Source of the DNA: Bartonella sp. ML70XJBT.G
GTDB lineage: Bacteria; Pseudomonadota; Alphaproteobacteria; Rhizobiales; Rhizobiaceae
Reading direction: 5' to 3'
DNA length: 64,000 bases
Assembly: GCF_028618575.1 (NCBI RefSeq)
Contig: NZ_JAQITA010000002.1
Coordinates: 62,001 to 126,000 of the forward strand
Positions 33,986 to 46,195 of this stretch are shown one piece after another. Positions within the stretch are counted from its first letter, which is position 1. Each line of letters starts with the position of its first letter. The translations under genes and the position numbers were made by a program. The notes under the pieces were generated by a model, which worked only from the letters and a program-made list of their open reading frames with translations, was not told the origin of the DNA and did not search any database.

Positions 33986-35437
33986 ATGTTGTTTGGAACA
34001 GTTTTTTCAGAATGTCTTAAAGATGAAAAGCTTTCTTCAATGGAAATAACAGGAATCACTGCAGATTCTCGGCAAGTTTTGCCGGGCTATGTTTTTGTAG
34101 CGATTCAAGGAAATCAAGCTGATGGCAAACACTATATCAATGATGCGCTAAAACGTGGTGCACGAGCAATCGTTACAGATTCTCATGTTGTCTATAAGGA
34201 TTTATCTGTCCCCCTTTTACGTGTTGATAATGTTCGTCATAGTTTAGCGATAGCAGCGGCACGTTTTTATGGTTCTCAACCTGAAACGGTTGTTGCTGTG
34301 ACAGGGACAAGTGGTAAGACATCCGTTGTCTCTTTCATTCGGCAGATTTGGACTCATGTTGGATTATGTGCCGCAAGTATAGGAACGGTAGGTGTTGTTT
34401 CTCCTCATCGGAATGATTACGGTTCTCTTACAACACCCGATCCGGTTATTTTACAACGTCTTCTTTTTGAAATTGCTCATGAGGGTGTTACGCATGCCGC
34501 CCTTGAAGCATCTTCGCATGGAATTGATCAAAATCGACTTGATGGGGTCCATTTAACTGCTGGCGCCTTTACTAATTTAGGGCGTGATCATATGGATTAT
34601 CACACATGCGTAGAGGATTATTTACGTGCTAAAATGAGGCTGTTTGATACACTTTTGCCGGAAGATGCTCCTGCTTTAATTTTTGCCGATGATCTTTATT
34701 CGCAAAAGGTTATTGAGACCGTCAAAAAAGCACGCCGTCGTGTTTTAACAGTGGGGCGTAAAGGGCAATTTATCACCATTAATCGTGTTGAGCATCAACG
34801 TTCAAAACAGTGTGTTGAATGTCGTGTGGAAAACGATATCTATACATTTGATTTGCCTTTAGCGGGAGATTTTCAGGTGACCAATGCGCTTATGGCGGCG
34901 GGACTGGCAATTGCAACAGGTGTTTCGCCTAGTAAGGTGTTTTATTCTTTGGAAAGTTTGCAGGGAGCACCTGGGCGCTTAGAGTTGGTTGGAAAGACAG
35001 AAAATAATGCTCCTGTTTATATCGATTATGCGCATAAACCAGAAGCTTTAGAACAGGTATTACTTTCTGTTCGTCCCTTTACGCAAGGACGATTGATCCT
35101 TGTTTTTGGTTGCGGTGGTGATCGTGATCAAGGAAAAAGACCCTTGATGGGAAAAATTGCAGAAAATAAAGCTGATATTGTCATTGTAACGGATGATAAT
35201 CCTCGCACAGAAATACCAGAAAAAATTCGTCAAGGTATTTTACAAGCAGCGCCCAAAGCCATCGAAATAGCAGATCGTGGTGAGGCTATTGCTTATGCAA
35301 TTGGGTTATTAAAAGCAGGGGATACATTAATCATTGCTGGAAAAGGTCATGAGAATGGTCAAATTATAGGGCAAAAAACATATCCTTTTTCAGATCGCTT
35401 GAAAGTGATTGAGGCTTTACAGGAACGGATTAAATGA
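33986..35437 (+). CDS. murE: UDP-MurNAc-L-Ala-D-Glu:meso-diaminopimelate ligase
   Basis: MurE adds meso-diaminopimelate to UDP-MurNAc-dipeptide. The N-terminal Mur ligase domain binds the nucleotide sugar; the P-loop GTSGKTS is at 107-113; the central domain has [13 protein letters not shown] with the carbamylated-lysine region nearby; the C-terminal domain has DDNPRTE, whose DNPR signature marks diaminopimelate rather than lysine as substrate. The length of 483 residues is normal. GGGACG precedes ATG 33986, and the gene overlaps murF by four bases (ATGA). Confidence 0.96.
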   Translation: MLFGTVFSECLKDEKLSSMEITGITADSRQVLPGYVFVAIQGNQADGKHYINDALKRGARAIVTDSHVVYKDLSVPLLRVDNVRHSLAIAAARFYGSQPETVVAVTGTSGKTSVVSFIRQIWTHVGLCAASIGTVGVVSPHRNDYGSLTTPDPVILQRLLFEIAHEGVTHAALEASSHGIDQNRLDGVHLTAGAFTNLGRDHMDYHTCVEDYLRAKMRLFDTLLPEDAPALIFADDLYSQKVIETVKKARRRVLTVGRKGQFITINRVEHQRSKQCVECRVENDIYTFDLPLAGDFQVTNALMAAGLAIATGVSPSKVFYSLESLQGAPGRLELVGKTENNAPVYIDYAHKPEALEQVLLSVRPFTQGRLILVFGCGGDRDQGKRPLMGKIAENKADIVIVTDDNPRTEIPEKIRQGILQAAPKAIEIADRGEAIAYAIGLLKAGDTLIIAGKGHENGQIIGQKTYPFSDRLKVIEALQERIK

Positions 35438-36864
35438 CAGCTTTATGGAATAAACAAGCACTTATTGCTGCAATCGGTGGTTTTGTCGTGGGGCGTTTGC
35501 CAGAAACTTTTTCTGGAGTTTCTATTGATACTCGTACTTTAGAAAAAGGTGAGATTTTTTTCTGTATTAAAGGGCATCATCTTGATGGTCATGATTTTGC
35601 CTTGCAAGCTTATGAGCGAGGTGCTGGTGTTCTTATTGTTGCGGAAAATCGTTTGGCGGATATGGAAAAAATATCTGCTCCACTCATTGTTGTTCCTGAT
35701 GTTTTACAAGCCTTAGAAAAACTTGGAAAAGCTGCGCGCGAGCGTTCAAAGGCTAAAATCATTGCGGTAACAGGATCCGTGGGGAAAACAACAACAAAAG
35801 AAGCTCTCAAACAAGTGTTGACAACTGTTGGGAGGGTCCACGCTAATCCTGCTTCTTTGAATAATCACTGGGGAGTACCACTTACCTTGGCGCGAATGCC
35901 TGAGGAGAGTGATTATGGTATCTTTGAAATTGGTATGAATCATAAGGGTGAAATTCGCCCTCTGGTTCAGTTGGTCCGTCCCCATGTTGTTCTCATTACA
36001 CATATTTCTGCGGCGCATATGGGTTTCTTTAAAAACCTTGAGGAAATTGCTGATGCAAAAGCTGAAATTTTTGAAGGATTGGATAAGGAGGGGATTGCTG
36101 TTTTAAATGCAGATAGTGATTTTTTTTCTTATTTAGTCCAAAAAGCAAAGCAATGTGGTGTGAAAAAAATCTTAAGCTTTGGTGAGACTCAAAACGCTGA
36201 GTATCAGGCTCGAGAGATACGTCTTCTCACAGAGAATTCCTCTGTGACTGTCCGTATTTTTGGGCAAGAGAGAGAAATTCAAATCGGAGCTCCTGGACGG
36301 CATATTGTACAAAATAGTTTGGCTGTTATTGCTGTTTGTGATGCCCTTGGTGTTGATTTGGAAGCTATTTTGCTTTCTTTAAGCGGTTTTTCTCTTCAAA
36401 AGGGGCGTGGTGTTCGTTATCGATTGGCGTTGCCAAGTGGGGGTGAATTTTCTTTCATTGATGAGAGTTATAATGCGAATCCTGCATCTATGCGTGCGGC
36501 TCTTGATTTGCTTGCTATAGGGCCGATAGGGAGCTGTGGTCGGCGAATTGCTATTTTGGGTGATATGCTGGAGTTGGGTGCTTATAGTGAAAAATTCCAT
36601 CGTGATTTAGTCAAGCCAGTCTCTCTGTCTGGTGCTAATCCCGTTTTTTTATTTGGTGAGGCAATGAAGTTTTTGGCCTCTGATCTGTCTGCATCTGTGA
36701 AGGTTCACTATGCTGAAAATGCTGAAAAAATTTTACCGCTTATTTTTGCAGAAATTTCCCATGGAGATCTGCTTATGATCAAGTCATCCAATAGTCTTTA
36801 TTCATCGGATATTGTGAGGGCATTGCTTGATCGCTATAAGGTGGTTTCTCTCTCGTTGAAATAG
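35434..36864 (+). CDS. murF: UDP-MurNAc-tripeptide:D-Ala-D-Ala ligase
   Basis: MurF attaches D-Ala-D-Ala made by Ddl to complete UDP-MurNAc-pentapeptide. Seen: the N-terminal substrate domain with [20 protein letters not shown], the P-loop [12 protein letters not shown] near 113, the [11 protein letters not shown] magnesium region and the C-terminal ligase domain with [15 protein letters not shown] and LGDMLELG. The 476-residue length is normal. The start overlaps the murE stop. Confidence 0.96.
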   Translation: MTALWNKQALIAAIGGFVVGRLPETFSGVSIDTRTLEKGEIFFCIKGHHLDGHDFALQAYERGAGVLIVAENRLADMEKISAPLIVVPDVLQALEKLGKAARERSKAKIIAVTGSVGKTTTKEALKQVLTTVGRVHANPASLNNHWGVPLTLARMPEESDYGIFEIGMNHKGEIRPLVQLVRPHVVLITHISAAHMGFFKNLEEIADAKAEIFEGLDKEGIAVLNADSDFFSYLVQKAKQCGVKKILSFGETQNAEYQAREIRLLTENSSVTVRIFGQEREIQIGAPGRHIVQNSLAVIAVCDALGVDLEAILLSLSGFSLQKGRGVRYRLALPSGGEFSFIDESYNANPASMRAALDLLAIGPIGSCGRRIAILGDMLELGAYSEKFHRDLVKPVSLSGANPVFLFGEAMKFLASDLSASVKVHYAENAEKILPLIFAEISHGDLLMIKSSNSLYSSDIVRALLDRYKVVSLSLK

Positions 36865-36876
36865 GTTTTTGATATC

Positions 36877-37947
36877 ATGATGCTGTTTTTATCTTTGCTT
36901 AGTGATTGGCTTCCTGGAGTCAATGTTTTTCGTTATATTACTTTTCGCACTATAGCAGCTATGCTTACATCGGGGCTTATTGTGTTTTTGTTTGGTCCTA
37001 GCATTATTGCCTCTCTTAAATTGCGGCAGGGAAAAGGGCAGCCCATTCGCGCTGATGGGCCTCAAACGCACTTTAAAAAGGCAGGAACACCTACTATGGG
37101 TGGGTTGATGATTTTAACGGGCATTGTGGTATCTGCGCTTTTGTGGTGTAATTTATCAAATATTTATTTTTGGGTATCGCTGTTTGTTATGCTTTGTTTT
37201 GGAGCAATCGGCTTTTATGATGATTATCTTAAGGTTACAAAACAAACACATAAAGGATTTTCTGGTAAGTCACGGTTAAGTTTGGAATTTCTTGTTGCGG
37301 CAATCGCTGCTTTTACACTCTTACAAGTTGGCTCGTCGGGATTAGCTTTGCCCTTTTTGAAAGAATATTTCATCAATTTAGGATGGTTTTTTATTCCTTT
37401 TTCTGCTGTCGTTGTTGTTGCAACGGGTAATGCGGTTAATTTGACGGATGGTCTTGATGGACTTGCTATCGTTCCTGTTATGGTTGCTGCTTTATCTTTT
37501 GCTCTGATTGCTTACCTTTCTGGTAATATTAATTTTGCTGATTATTTACAAATTCATTATGTCGCTGGAACAGGTGAATTGGCTGTTTTATTGGGTGCGG
37601 TTGTTGGTGCAGGTCTTGGCTTTTTATGGTTTAATGCACCACCTGCGGCTATTTTTATGGGAGATACTGGTTCGTTGGCTCTTGGTGGGCTATTGGGCAG
37701 TGTTGCCGTAGCCACCAAGCATGAAATTGTTTTGGCTCTGATTGGTGGACTTTTTGTTCTGGAAGGTTTTTCGGTTGTTATTCAGGTTGGATATTTTAAA
37801 TTAACCAAGAAGCGTGTGTTTCTCATGGCTCCTATACACCATCATTTTGAGAAAAAAGGATGGACGGAAAGCCAAGTGGTGATACGTTTTTGGATTATTT
37901 CGATCGTGCTCGCACTGATTGGTCTTTCAACACTAAAATTGCGGTAA
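36877..37947 (+). CDS. mraY: phospho-MurNAc-pentapeptide transferase
   Basis: MraY moves phospho-MurNAc-pentapeptide from UDP to undecaprenyl phosphate, giving lipid I in the inner membrane. About ten membrane segments; catalytic Asp pair in [19 protein letters not shown], then [14 protein letters not shown] and the HHHFEKKGW loop near 325. The length is 356 residues. ATG 36877 and 36880 are adjacent alternatives. It follows murF by 12 bases. Confidence 0.96.
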   Translation: MMLFLSLLSDWLPGVNVFRYITFRTIAAMLTSGLIVFLFGPSIIASLKLRQGKGQPIRADGPQTHFKKAGTPTMGGLMILTGIVVSALLWCNLSNIYFWVSLFVMLCFGAIGFYDDYLKVTKQTHKGFSGKSRLSLEFLVAAIAAFTLLQVGSSGLALPFLKEYFINLGWFFIPFSAVVVVATGNAVNLTDGLDGLAIVPVMVAALSFALIAYLSGNINFADYLQIHYVAGTGELAVLLGAVVGAGLGFLWFNAPPAAIFMGDTGSLALGGLLGSVAVATKHEIVLALIGGLFVLEGFSVVIQVGYFKLTKKRVFLMAPIHHHFEKKGWTESQVVIRFWIISIVLALIGLSTLKLR

Positions 37948-37951
37948 AGCT

Positions 37952-39352
37952 TTGATTTCTGTTACATGTTATAAGGGAAAAAAAGTTGCTCTGTTTGGAT
38001 TAGGGCAATCAGGATTAGCCGCGGCACAAGCGTTGATGCGTGGTGGTGCGCAAGTCGTTGCTTGGGATGATAATCTTTCCAGCATACAACAGGCTTTCCA
38101 AAAAAATATTCCAACAAGAGATCTTCGTCATGAAGATTGGTCAGAGTTTAGTGCATTGATTTTGGCACCTGGGGTTCCTTTAACGTATCCTAAACCTCAT
38201 TGGGTTGTGGAAAAAGCACGTCAAGCAGATATAGAAATTATTGGCGATATTGAATTATTTGTGCGTGCACGTCATCGTTTTTTACAGCATTATGGTTTTT
38301 GTGATGGGGATGTTCCGTTTATTGCTATTACTGGCACAAATGGAAAGTCGACAACCACGGCCTTGCTTGCGCATTTGTTAGAACAAATGGGTTATGATGT
38401 GCAGATGGGTGGAAATATTGGAACAGCAATATTGATGCTTAAGCCATTTGTAAAAAAACGCATTTATGTGATTGAATGTTCATCGTTTCAAATTGATCTT
38501 ACTCCTTCTCTTCAACCAACCATTGGGCTTTTATTAAATTTAACACCTGATCATATCGATCGCCATGGTAGTTTTGCACATTATGTGCAAACCAAAAGAC
38601 GTCTTGTTGCTAGAGCATCTCGTGCTTTTATTTCAGTAGATGATGCACCTTGTCAGGCTTTGTATCAACAATTGCTTGATGAAGGTCATCATATTGAAGC
38701 CGTTTCCAAGGAACTATTGCTAGAAAATGGTTTTTATGCGGATGAAACTAAGCTCTTTTCTGTTCGTCAAGGGCAGCCTCAGATGTTGGCAGATCTCGCA
38801 TCTATGACGGCATTGCGCGGTCGTCATAATGCGCAAAATGCTCTTATGGCATTAGCGACATTACAGGCTTTAAAAATAACTGATCCACATATAAATCAGT
38901 ATTTAGCAAGTTATCAAGGGTTGCCTCATCGTATGCAGCAGGTGCGTCAAATGGGATCAGTTCTCTTTATCAATGATAGCAAGGCAACCAATGCCGATGC
39001 AACTGCTCCTGCACTTTCTGCTTTTCATGATATTTTTTGGATTGTTGGGGGACTGCCGAAAGAAGGTGGAATTGATTCTCTTAGAGGATTTTTTCATAAA
39101 ATTCACAAAGCTTATTTAATTGGCAGTGCAGCAGAAGAATTTGTTGGTGTTATTGGATGTTCTTTTCCTGTTTCAATGAGCTTAACTTTGGAACATGCGG
39201 TGCGTGAAGCTGCTGCTGATGCAAGGCTCTGTAAGGCGAAAGAGGTTGTGGTCCTCTTTTCACCGGCTTGTGCAAGTTATGATCAATTTAAAAATTATGA
39301 AGAGCGTGGGGACGCATTTGTTTCTTTTGTTATGCAGTTAAAAGAAACATGA
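37952..39352 (+). CDS. murD: UDP-MurNAc-L-alanine:D-glutamate ligase
   Basis: MurD adds D-glutamate. The N-terminal Rossmann-like domain has [18 protein letters not shown]; the P-loop [12 protein letters not shown] lies near 130; [12 protein letters not shown] and [12 protein letters not shown] are the Mur ligase active-site segments; [15 protein letters not shown] is in the C-terminal domain. The frame starts at TTG 37952, four bases after the mraY stop, and its first residues match the usual MurD start, so a TTG start is likely, possibly by coupled translation. The length is 466 residues. Confidence 0.94.
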   Translation: MISVTCYKGKKVALFGLGQSGLAAAQALMRGGAQVVAWDDNLSSIQQAFQKNIPTRDLRHEDWSEFSALILAPGVPLTYPKPHWVVEKARQADIEIIGDIELFVRARHRFLQHYGFCDGDVPFIAITGTNGKSTTTALLAHLLEQMGYDVQMGGNIGTAILMLKPFVKKRIYVIECSSFQIDLTPSLQPTIGLLLNLTPDHIDRHGSFAHYVQTKRRLVARASRAFISVDDAPCQALYQQLLDEGHHIEAVSKELLLENGFYADETKLFSVRQGQPQMLADLASMTALRGRHNAQNALMALATLQALKITDPHINQYLASYQGLPHRMQQVRQMGSVLFINDSKATNADATAPALSAFHDIFWIVGGLPKEGGIDSLRGFFHKIHKAYLIGSAAEEFVGVIGCSFPVSMSLTLEHAVREAAADARLCKAKEVVVLFSPACASYDQFKNYEERGDAFVSFVMQLKET

Positions 39353-39481
39353 ATTTTAAAAAAGCCTTTTCACGTTAATACTCCGGAATCTTTTTTTGTG
39401 TAATTTAGTTTTTGAAGTGTATGTTACAGGGAGTGGGAACCATATCGCTTTGAAGAGAATTATGACAAAGATAAGGTAGAT
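39353..39481. other. short gap inside the dcw cluster
   Basis: This 129-base gap between murD and ftsW, with the 241-base gap before ddl, breaks the otherwise tightly packed cluster. It is AT-rich and may hold an internal promoter. No clear boxes or hairpin were found. Confidence 0.35.
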
Positions 39482-40639
39482 ATGATGGTTACGCGTGCTG
39501 ATAGAGACCCAATTGCTAATTGGTGGTGGACGATTGATCGCTCTATCTTTGCTGCTTGTTTGATTCTCATGGGAATTGGAATCATGCTCTCTTTTGCTGC
39601 AAGTCCCACTATCGCAAAAAAAATCGGTATAGCTGATAGTTTTTATTTTGTACGCTGGCATATCATTTTTAGTATTCCAGCGTTTTTTACAATGATTACG
39701 GTTTCTTTTTTCTCGCTTCGTAATATTCGCCGTTTATGTGCTGTTTTGCTTGTTGTAACGCTTGTTCTTATGATTGCAACCTTATTCTTTGGTCCAGAAT
39801 TAAAGGGAGCGCGGCGTTGGATTCCTCTGTTTGGTTTTTCTGTACAAGCTTCAGAGTTTATGAAGCCGGCTTTTGTGGTGATGTCTGCTTGGCTTTTTTC
39901 AGAACAGATACGGCGTAGAGGCCTTCCTGGCTATACCCTTGCTACTGTACTTTATGCTTTTTGTTGTGTGCTTCTTATTTTACAGCCTGATATTGGTCAA
40001 ACAGTTTTAATCAGTGCAACATGGGGCGGTCTGTTTTTTGTGGCTGGTGTGCCTCTTAGTGTTATTTTTCTTTTTGTCATTTTAGGACTGTTAGGAATTG
40101 TTTTTGCCTATTTTTCTCTGCATCATGTACGTGAACGTATCAATGGTTTTTTGACAGGTGAAGGAGATACCTTTCAGGTGGATGTCGGACGTGAGGCTAT
40201 TTTGAATGGTGGTTGGTTTGGGCAAGGACCAGGAGAGGGAACAGTAAAAAGGATCATTCCTGATAGCCATACAGATTTTGTGTTTTCGGTTGCTGCTGAA
40301 GAATACGGTATTATCCTTTGTCTTTTCATTATGATGCTTTTTGGCTTTATCGTTATGCGTTCGCTATATATAGCAATGAATACGCGTGATTCATTTATAC
40401 GTCTTGGTATTACGGGCATAGCGATGATGATTGGCTTTCAATCAGCGATTAATATGGCTGTTAATCTTCATTTAATACCTCCCAAAGGTATGACATTGCC
40501 GTTTATTTCTTATGGTGGTTCCTCTATGGTGGCGATTGCCTTTTCAATGGGGATTTTGCTCAGTTTAACACGTCGTTGGCCAGAAGCACGCCTTTCAGCT
40601 TTTTCTTCTCCTTCTATTTTGGATACTGCTTATGAGTGA
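39482..40639 (+). CDS. ftsW: peptidoglycan glycosyltransferase FtsW
   Basis: FtsW is the SEDS-family polymerase that uses lipid II to build glycan strands at the septum with FtsI. It has about ten membrane segments, the family loop GARRWIPLFGFSVQASEFMK, the catalytic-Asp region ILQPDIGQTVLIS, and the C-terminal HLIPPKGMTLPFISYGGSSM signature. The length is 385 residues. AAGG lies about 8 bases before ATG 39482. Its end overlaps murG by eight bases. Confidence 0.95.
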   Translation: MMVTRADRDPIANWWWTIDRSIFAACLILMGIGIMLSFAASPTIAKKIGIADSFYFVRWHIIFSIPAFFTMITVSFFSLRNIRRLCAVLLVVTLVLMIATLFFGPELKGARRWIPLFGFSVQASEFMKPAFVVMSAWLFSEQIRRRGLPGYTLATVLYAFCCVLLILQPDIGQTVLISATWGGLFFVAGVPLSVIFLFVILGLLGIVFAYFSLHHVRERINGFLTGEGDTFQVDVGREAILNGGWFGQGPGEGTVKRIIPDSHTDFVFSVAAEEYGIILCLFIMMLFGFIVMRSLYIAMNTRDSFIRLGITGIAMMIGFQSAINMAVNLHLIPPKGMTLPFISYGGSSMVAIAFSMGILLSLTRRWPEARLSAFSSPSILDTAYE

Positions 40640-41768
40640 TAAAAAAGTTGTTATTTTGGTGGCTGGTGGTACAGGAGGACATCTTTTCCCTGCCGAAGCT
40701 CTTGCTGTTGAATTAAGACAGCGTGGATATGATGTTCATTTGGCAACAGATGGAAGGGCTCAAGGTTTTGTACGCTGCTTTGATGAAGAGCACACACATA
40801 TTATTTCATCGGCAACATTTACACGACGCCATCCTTTTGCATTGATAAAAACATTTTGGACTTTGTTACGGGGAATGGGGCAATCTTTGCTGCTTTTTTA
40901 TAAACTGCGTCCTGTTCTTGTCGGTGGATTTGGAGGCTATCCTAGTTTTCCTCCTGTTGTTGTTGCTGCTTTCATGCGGCGGGTCACATTTATTCATGAA
41001 CAGAATGCCGTTATGGGACGTGCTAATCGGGCGTTGGCACGTTTTGTGCGTGCAATAGCTGGTGGTTTGTTATCGCAAAATAATACTTACGCTCATAAAA
41101 CATTTTTGACGGGGAACCCCGTGCGTGAGGCTGTTCTTAAAGCAGCAGAAGTCCCTTATCATCCTTCTGCAAATGAAGACCCTTTTCATTTATTGGTTTT
41201 TGGTGGAAGCCAAGGAGCTTCTGCTTTTTCACGAATTGTTCCTGAAGCAATTGCTTTGTTGGAGGAGGGGATACGTAAACGCTTACGCATTGTTCAGCAA
41301 GTTCGAGGTGAAGCTGAAGAATTAATAAAAACCTATCATGAGATGGGTGTACAAGCAGAAGTTGCACCTTTTTTTGATGATATGGCTGAGCGTATGGCAC
41401 GGTCTCATTTCATTTTATCACGTGCTGGTGCTTCATCTGTTTGTGAAATAGCTGTTATTGGTCGGCCTGCTTTGCTTATTCCCTATCCCCATGCTTTAGA
41501 TCATGATCAGGCGGCAAATGCAGCTTTGCTTGCGCGTGTGGGGGGGGCTCAAATTGTATCAGAAAAAGATTTGAACGCACAAAGACTTGCTGCTCTCTTA
41601 ACGGAAGCCTGTTGTACGCCGTATTTATTAGAAAAGCAGGCGCTTGCTGCAAAAAAAGTTGGACAACCTCGTGCAACTATTCGCCTTGCTGATATAGCTG
41701 AAGCATTGATTGCAGGGCGATCAGTATCAGATATAAAAGAGGAGTTTTTTGATGAAAATGCCGCTTAA
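40632..41768 (+). CDS. murG: UDP-GlcNAc:lipid I GlcNAc transferase
   Basis: MurG turns lipid I into lipid II on the inner face of the membrane. Glycosyltransferase GT-B fold: N-terminal [15 protein letters not shown]-loop, [20 protein letters not shown] segment ([17 protein letters not shown]), [15 protein letters not shown]-terminal UDP site with [27 protein letters not shown] and [14 protein letters not shown]. It has 378 residues with intact motifs. It starts inside the end of ftsW and ends after the start of murC. Confidence 0.96.
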   Translation: MSDKKVVILVAGGTGGHLFPAEALAVELRQRGYDVHLATDGRAQGFVRCFDEEHTHIISSATFTRRHPFALIKTFWTLLRGMGQSLLLFYKLRPVLVGGFGGYPSFPPVVVAAFMRRVTFIHEQNAVMGRANRALARFVRAIAGGLLSQNNTYAHKTFLTGNPVREAVLKAAEVPYHPSANEDPFHLLVFGGSQGASAFSRIVPEAIALLEEGIRKRLRIVQQVRGEAEELIKTYHEMGVQAEVAPFFDDMAERMARSHFILSRAGASSVCEIAVIGRPALLIPYPHALDHDQAANAALLARVGGAQIVSEKDLNAQRLAALLTEACCTPYLLEKQALAAKKVGQPRATIRLADIAEALIAGRSVSDIKEEFFDENAA

Positions 41769-43179
41769 TATAGGTGTGATCCATTTTGTTGGAATCGGTG
41801 GTATTGGCATGAGTGGAATTGCGGAGGTTTTTCATAATTTTGGCTATCAAGTTCAAGGATCAGATCAGGTTGATAGCGCAAATGTAGAGCGTTTACGGAA
41901 AAAAGGAATTACTATTCATATCGGTCATCATCCTAAAAATTTAGGGAATGCAGAGGTTGTTGTATTTTCTACAGCCATTAAAAAAACAAATCCTGAATAT
42001 ATTGCTGCGAAAGAACGGCATTTACCACTGGTGAGGCGTGCAGAAATGCTCGCGGAGCTGATGCGTTTTCGTCGGGCAATTGCTGTTGGAGGTACACATG
42101 GTAAAACGACAACCACATCCATGATAGCAGCGCTTCTTGATGCTGGTCGTTTTGATCCAGTCGTCATTAATGGTGGTATTATTAATGCTTATGGCACCAA
42201 TGCTCGTATGGGGGAGGGTGATTGGATGGTTGTTGAGGCGGATGAGAGTGACGGTACATTTTTAAAATTGCCTGCTGATATTGCGGTTATTACCAATATT
42301 GATGCTGAGCATTTGGATCATTATGGAAATTTTGCGGCTCTGCGTCAGGCTTTCCGGAAGTTTATAGAAAATGTTCCTTTTTATGGCTTTGCTGTTTTAT
42401 GCCTTGACCATCCAGAGGTTCAATCGTTGGCTAGCCGTATTGATGATCGTTGGGTGATTACTTATGGCGCAAATCCACAAGCAGATGTCCGTTTTTTTAA
42501 TCTTTCGATGGATGGTCAAAAAACGCATTTTGATGTTCTTATTCGTTCACGCAAGACAGGGAAAAAGACTGAGTTGAAAAATTTGACTTTGCCTATGTCT
42601 GGGCAGCATAATGTTTCTAATGCAACGGCGGCAATTGCTATTGCTCATGAACTTGGTATTGCAAATGAAGCTATAAAAAAAGGACTCGCAGAGTTTGCTG
42701 GAGTAAAACGGCGTTTTACGCAAACAGGAAGTTGGCATGGCGTTGAAATATTTGATGATTATGGGCATCATCCTGTTGAAATAAAGGCTGTTTTACGTGC
42801 TGCGCGTGAGAGTGCAAAAGGGCGCGTGGTTGCCATTGCACAACCTCATCGTTATTCACGTTTGTCTCATTTATTTGATGATTTTGCTGCTTGTTTTAAT
42901 GATGCAGATACAGTGCTCATTGCACCCGTGTATGCAGCTGGTGAAGAGCCAATTGCTGGTTTTGGTGCTAGAGAATTGGTAGAACATATTAAAATGGCTG
43001 GTCATCGTGATGTGCGTTTGATTCACGGTCTGGAAGATGTTGTTTCTTTTGTCTCTACATTTGCACAGTCTGGGGATTATGTTGTTTTTCTTGGTGCTGG
43101 CAATATCACACAATGGGCTTGTGCGTTGCCTCATCAGTTGGCGGTACTTGATGGAAATGATGAACTTTCAACAGATTGA
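41752..43179 (+). CDS. murC: UDP-MurNAc:L-alanine ligase
   Basis: MurC adds L-alanine, the first residue of the stem peptide. The N-terminal [20 protein letters not shown] binds the nucleotide sugar; the P-loop [13 protein letters not shown] lies near 115; [14 protein letters not shown] and [13 protein letters not shown] are the active-site segments; [12 protein letters not shown] and the C-terminal QPHRYSR complete the family set. ATG 41752 has GGAG seven bases upstream; TTG 41749 is a less likely start. It overlaps murG by 17 bases and murB by 23. Confidence 0.96.
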   Translation: MKMPLNIGVIHFVGIGGIGMSGIAEVFHNFGYQVQGSDQVDSANVERLRKKGITIHIGHHPKNLGNAEVVVFSTAIKKTNPEYIAAKERHLPLVRRAEMLAELMRFRRAIAVGGTHGKTTTTSMIAALLDAGRFDPVVINGGIINAYGTNARMGEGDWMVVEADESDGTFLKLPADIAVITNIDAEHLDHYGNFAALRQAFRKFIENVPFYGFAVLCLDHPEVQSLASRIDDRWVITYGANPQADVRFFNLSMDGQKTHFDVLIRSRKTGKKTELKNLTLPMSGQHNVSNATAAIAIAHELGIANEAIKKGLAEFAGVKRRFTQTGSWHGVEIFDDYGHHPVEIKAVLRAARESAKGRVVAIAQPHRYSRLSHLFDDFAACFNDADTVLIAPVYAAGEEPIAGFGARELVEHIKMAGHRDVRLIHGLEDVVSFVSTFAQSGDYVVFLGAGNITQWACALPHQLAVLDGNDELSTD

Positions 43180-44134
43180 TGGTGAAGCGCTGTTCGCGCG
43201 ATTGCAACCGCTGCTTTGCGGAGTCAAAGGAAAAATTACGCCTAATATGGATATGCGTAAGGTGACGTGGTTTCGCACAGGTGGTCTGGCAGAGCTTTTT
43301 TATCAGCCTGCTGACGAAGCAGATTTAGCCTTTTTCTTGCAAAATTTGCCTGAATCTATTCCTGTAACAATTGTAGGGATTGGTTCTAATCTTTTGGTGC
43401 GTGATGGAGGGATTCCTGGCGTTGTTATTCGTCTTTCAGCCAAAGGTTTCGGGCAAATACGACAAGTTTCTGCAAAGCGTTTTTTTGTTGGTGCTGCTAG
43501 CGCGGATAAACATTTAGCAGTAGCAGCACTAGAAGCTGAGGTTGCGGGTTTTCATTTTTATTATGGTATTCCTGGTGGTCTTGGAGGGGCGCTCAAAATG
43601 AATGCAGGAGCGAATGGTGTGGAAACCGCTGCTCGTGTTGTCGAAGTCTATGCATTCGATCGGAGAGGACAGCGTCATATTTTAAGTCTCAAGGATATGC
43701 ACTATTCTTATCGTCATTGTATCGTTCCTGAAGATCTGATTTTTACCGCTGCTTTGTTGGAAGGTGAACTAGGAAAGCACGATAATATTCGAGCTGCTAT
43801 GGATGAAGTTGTACTGCATCGAGAAACAGTACAGCCCGTTCGCGAAAAAACCGGTGGTTCAACTTTTAGAAATCCTGAAAATACATCTGCATGGCGTGTT
43901 ATTGATCAAGCAGGATGCCGTGGTTTGCAGATCGGTGGAGCTCAGATGAGTGAAATGCACTGTAATTTTATGATCAATACTGGGCAAGCAACAGGTTATG
44001 ATCTTGAAGCTTTAGGAGAGACAGTGCGTGCTCGTGTTTTTGCTCATTCAGCCCACCTTTTACAGTGGGAAATACAACGTATTGGTCAATTTGAACAAGG
44101 ACGTATTGTTCCCTCTTTTGACCCGTTTCATTAA
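43157..44134 (+). CDS. murB: UDP-N-acetylenolpyruvoylglucosamine reductase
   Basis: MurB reduces UDP-GlcNAc-enolpyruvate to UDP-MurNAc with FAD and NADPH. FAD-binding motifs: [35 protein letters not shown] and [19 protein letters not shown]; the catalytic Ser is in GGSTFRNP and the end has [15 protein letters not shown]. The open frame extends back to 43037, but family starts agree with ATG 43157 (325 residues); 43151 and 43160 are close alternatives. The start lies inside the end of murC. Confidence 0.95.
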   Translation: MMNFQQIDGEALFARLQPLLCGVKGKITPNMDMRKVTWFRTGGLAELFYQPADEADLAFFLQNLPESIPVTIVGIGSNLLVRDGGIPGVVIRLSAKGFGQIRQVSAKRFFVGAASADKHLAVAALEAEVAGFHFYYGIPGGLGGALKMNAGANGVETAARVVEVYAFDRRGQRHILSLKDMHYSYRHCIVPEDLIFTAALLEGELGKHDNIRAAMDEVVLHRETVQPVREKTGGSTFRNPENTSAWRVIDQAGCRGLQIGGAQMSEMHCNFMINTGQATGYDLEALGETVRARVFAHSAHLLQWEIQRIGQFEQGRIVPSFDPFH

Positions 44135-44268
44135 TTGATTCAGTGTATAAAAAAATTGGTCATAAAAAATTGAGTCATTTCAAAGAGATAATGAAAAAAA
44201 TCCATTAAGAATCAATAAATTAACAAAGAAACTCTTGCGTCATGCGCCTCAGTCTGATTCATTATGAA

Positions 44269-44310
44269 AAATGCTAGGCTATTGATTCGCAAGGATAAAT
44301 CTTAGCATTT
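44269..44310. repeat. inverted repeat in the murB-ddl gap
   Basis: AAATGCTAGG (44269-44278) and CTTAGCATTT (44301-44310) form ten pairs, one G-T, around a 22-base loop. It lies 65 bases upstream of ddl in the 241-base break of the dcw cluster. It could be an operator, an mRNA processing site or a weak terminator for the murB transcript. Confidence 0.35.
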
Positions 44311-44375
44311 CCCGTATATGGTGTTAGTGGTTTTTATGTAGTCTATATCTAGTAGACATAAGAGGGCGAGTTGTT

Positions 44376-45296
44376 ATGAAAGATGAGCATATAGCTGTAT
44401 TAATGGGGGGGATTTCTTCTGAACGGTCTGTAAGCTTATCTTCAGGTAATGCTTGCGCTGATGTTCTTGAAGCACAAGGGTATCGCGTGAGTCGGGTGGA
44501 TGTCGATAGCCATATCGCTTCTATTCTTGAACAATTGCAACCTGATATCGCTTTCAATGCATTACATGGTTTATTTGGTGAAGATGGTTGCATTCAGGGA
44601 ATTCTTGAATATTTAAAAATTCCCTATACGCATTCTGGAGTGATGGCATCTGCATTGGCGATGGATAAGGGGCGTGCAAAAATTATTGCTGCAAGCGTTG
44701 GGATTTCGGTTGCACCTTCTGTTGTTATGAATCGTTTTGCTATTGGGGGAGCACATCCTATGGAACCTCCTTATGTGGTTAAGCCGGTATGTGAAGGGTC
44801 GAGTTTTGGGGTTGTGATTGTAAAGGAAAATGAGCCTTCACCACCACGGCATGTTGTAACGACTGAGTGGAATTATGCAGATGAGGTGATGGTTGAAAAA
44901 TATATTCCTGGTCGTGAACTTGCTTGTGCTGTTTTGGGAAATGAAGTGCTGGATGTTTGTGAAATTCTTCCTGATCCGCATTTTCAATTCTATAATTATG
45001 AATCAAAATATAAGATTGGTGGTTCTCTTCATATTTGTCCTGCACAACTTTCATCAAATATTTACCAAAATGTGCAAAGAATGTCTTTAGCAGCACATCA
45101 GGCGATAGGTTGTCGAGGCGTTAGTCGTTCTGATTTTCGTTTTAATGAGGAAACGGGAGAATTGGTTTGGCTTGAAATTAATACTCAGCCCGGTATGACA
45201 TGTACTTCTCTTGTTCCTGATATTGCAAAAGCAAGTGGTCGTACTTACGGCGATATTGTTCAGTGGATGGTGGAGGACGCGTCATGTATGCGTTGA
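44376..45296 (+). CDS. ddl: D-alanine--D-alanine ligase
   Basis: Ddl joins two D-Ala with ATP; the product is used by MurF. ATP-grasp fold: N-terminal [38 protein letters not shown], the [19 protein letters not shown] contact, [29 protein letters not shown] omega loop with the Tyr/Lys type switch, and EINTQPGMT at the end. The length is 306 residues. Its 3' end overlaps the ftsQ start by 13 bases. It is the only ddl gene in view. Confidence 0.96.
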   Translation: MKDEHIAVLMGGISSERSVSLSSGNACADVLEAQGYRVSRVDVDSHIASILEQLQPDIAFNALHGLFGEDGCIQGILEYLKIPYTHSGVMASALAMDKGRAKIIAASVGISVAPSVVMNRFAIGGAHPMEPPYVVKPVCEGSSFGVVIVKENEPSPPRHVVTTEWNYADEVMVEKYIPGRELACAVLGNEVLDVCEILPDPHFQFYNYESKYKIGGSLHICPAQLSSNIYQNVQRMSLAAHQAIGCRGVSRSDFRFNEETGELVWLEINTQPGMTCTSLVPDIAKASGRTYGDIVQWMVEDASCMR

Positions 45297-46195
45297 ATGT
45301 TAATAAAATAAATGTTCCGATGGAGGTGCCGTTAGTGCCAGCTTTGCCACGACTATATCGTCGCTTTCTTCGGTTTATGTTTGAGTTTTTCTTTATTAAT
45401 ATTCATGTTCCACGCCATTTTGGCTCTTTTGCTGTTGTCTTATTTTTCTTTGTTACGGTGCTTTATGGGCTTTCATCAAGTGGTCAGATGGGAATGGTGA
45501 TGAAGGCAGCTGTGTCGGATGTTGGTTTCGTGGTTACCGATGTCGATATCAGTGGTAATAAACGTTTAGAAAAACAGGAAATTTTAAAAATTTTAGAACT
45601 TGAAGCTGCGCAATCTATCTTCGCTCTTAATGTTGATAGAGCGCGTTCTCTTTTAGAAAAACAGCCTTGGATTCAATCTGCGAATATTCAGAAGATTTAT
45701 CCTAATCGCGTGCGTATTTCTCTCGTGGAGCGTGAACCTTATGCCATTTGGCAGCATGATGGCATGATGGATGTTGTTGATAGTACAGGCCGCGTTATTG
45801 TGCCCTTTCAAGGGGGAAATGTTCGGGATTTGCCTCTCGTCGTTGGTCAGGGGGCGCAAAATTCTGCTAAAATGTTTCTTCAAGCACTGTCCGTATATCC
45901 GGAAGTTTACAATCGTGTTCGTGCTTTTGTGCGGGTGGGTGATCGGCGTTGGGATCTTGTCTTGGATAATGGAGTACGTGTTATGTTGCCTGAAAAGGGC
46001 GCACTTGAACGACTTTCTTCTTTGATGAAGACAGGTGCAGTGCAAGATCTTTTTTCTCGTGATGTTCTCAGGATTGATCTGCGTCTTTTTGACCGTGTTA
46101 CAGTTTCTTTGTCAGACGAAGCGTTGGAGCGTCGTCGTGCTGCTGTGGCAGAAGAAGAGCGTATTTTAAAAGCACGAAAGACAGGGAGCCTATGA
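45284..46195 (+). CDS. ftsQ: cell division protein FtsQ
   Basis: FtsQ is a bitopic protein that bridges FtsB/FtsL and other divisome parts. ATG 45284 has a strong GGAGG site 7 bases upstream, so it is preferred to GTG 45263 (303 residues). Seen: cytoplasmic basic tail, one membrane segment (about 40-60, [15 protein letters not shown]), a POTRA domain at about 75-145 ([40 protein letters not shown]), then the FtsQ beta domain ending [17 protein letters not shown]. It overlaps ftsA by one base (TGATG). Confidence 0.93.
   Translation: MYALNVNKINVPMEVPLVPALPRLYRRFLRFMFEFFFINIHVPRHFGSFAVVLFFFVTVLYGLSSSGQMGMVMKAAVSDVGFVVTDVDISGNKRLEKQEILKILELEAAQSIFALNVDRARSLLEKQPWIQSANIQKIYPNRVRISLVEREPYAIWQHDGMMDVVDSTGRVIVPFQGGNVRDLPLVVGQGAQNSAKMFLQALSVYPEVYNRVRAFVRVGDRRWDLVLDNGVRVMLPEKGALERLSSLMKTGAVQDLFSRDVLRIDLRLFDRVTVSLSDEALERRRAAVAEEERILKARKTGSL

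Noticed and set aside
43037-43156. N-terminal extension of the MurB frame
   Set aside because: It lies within murC in another frame and adds a hydrophobic stretch not found in MurB.
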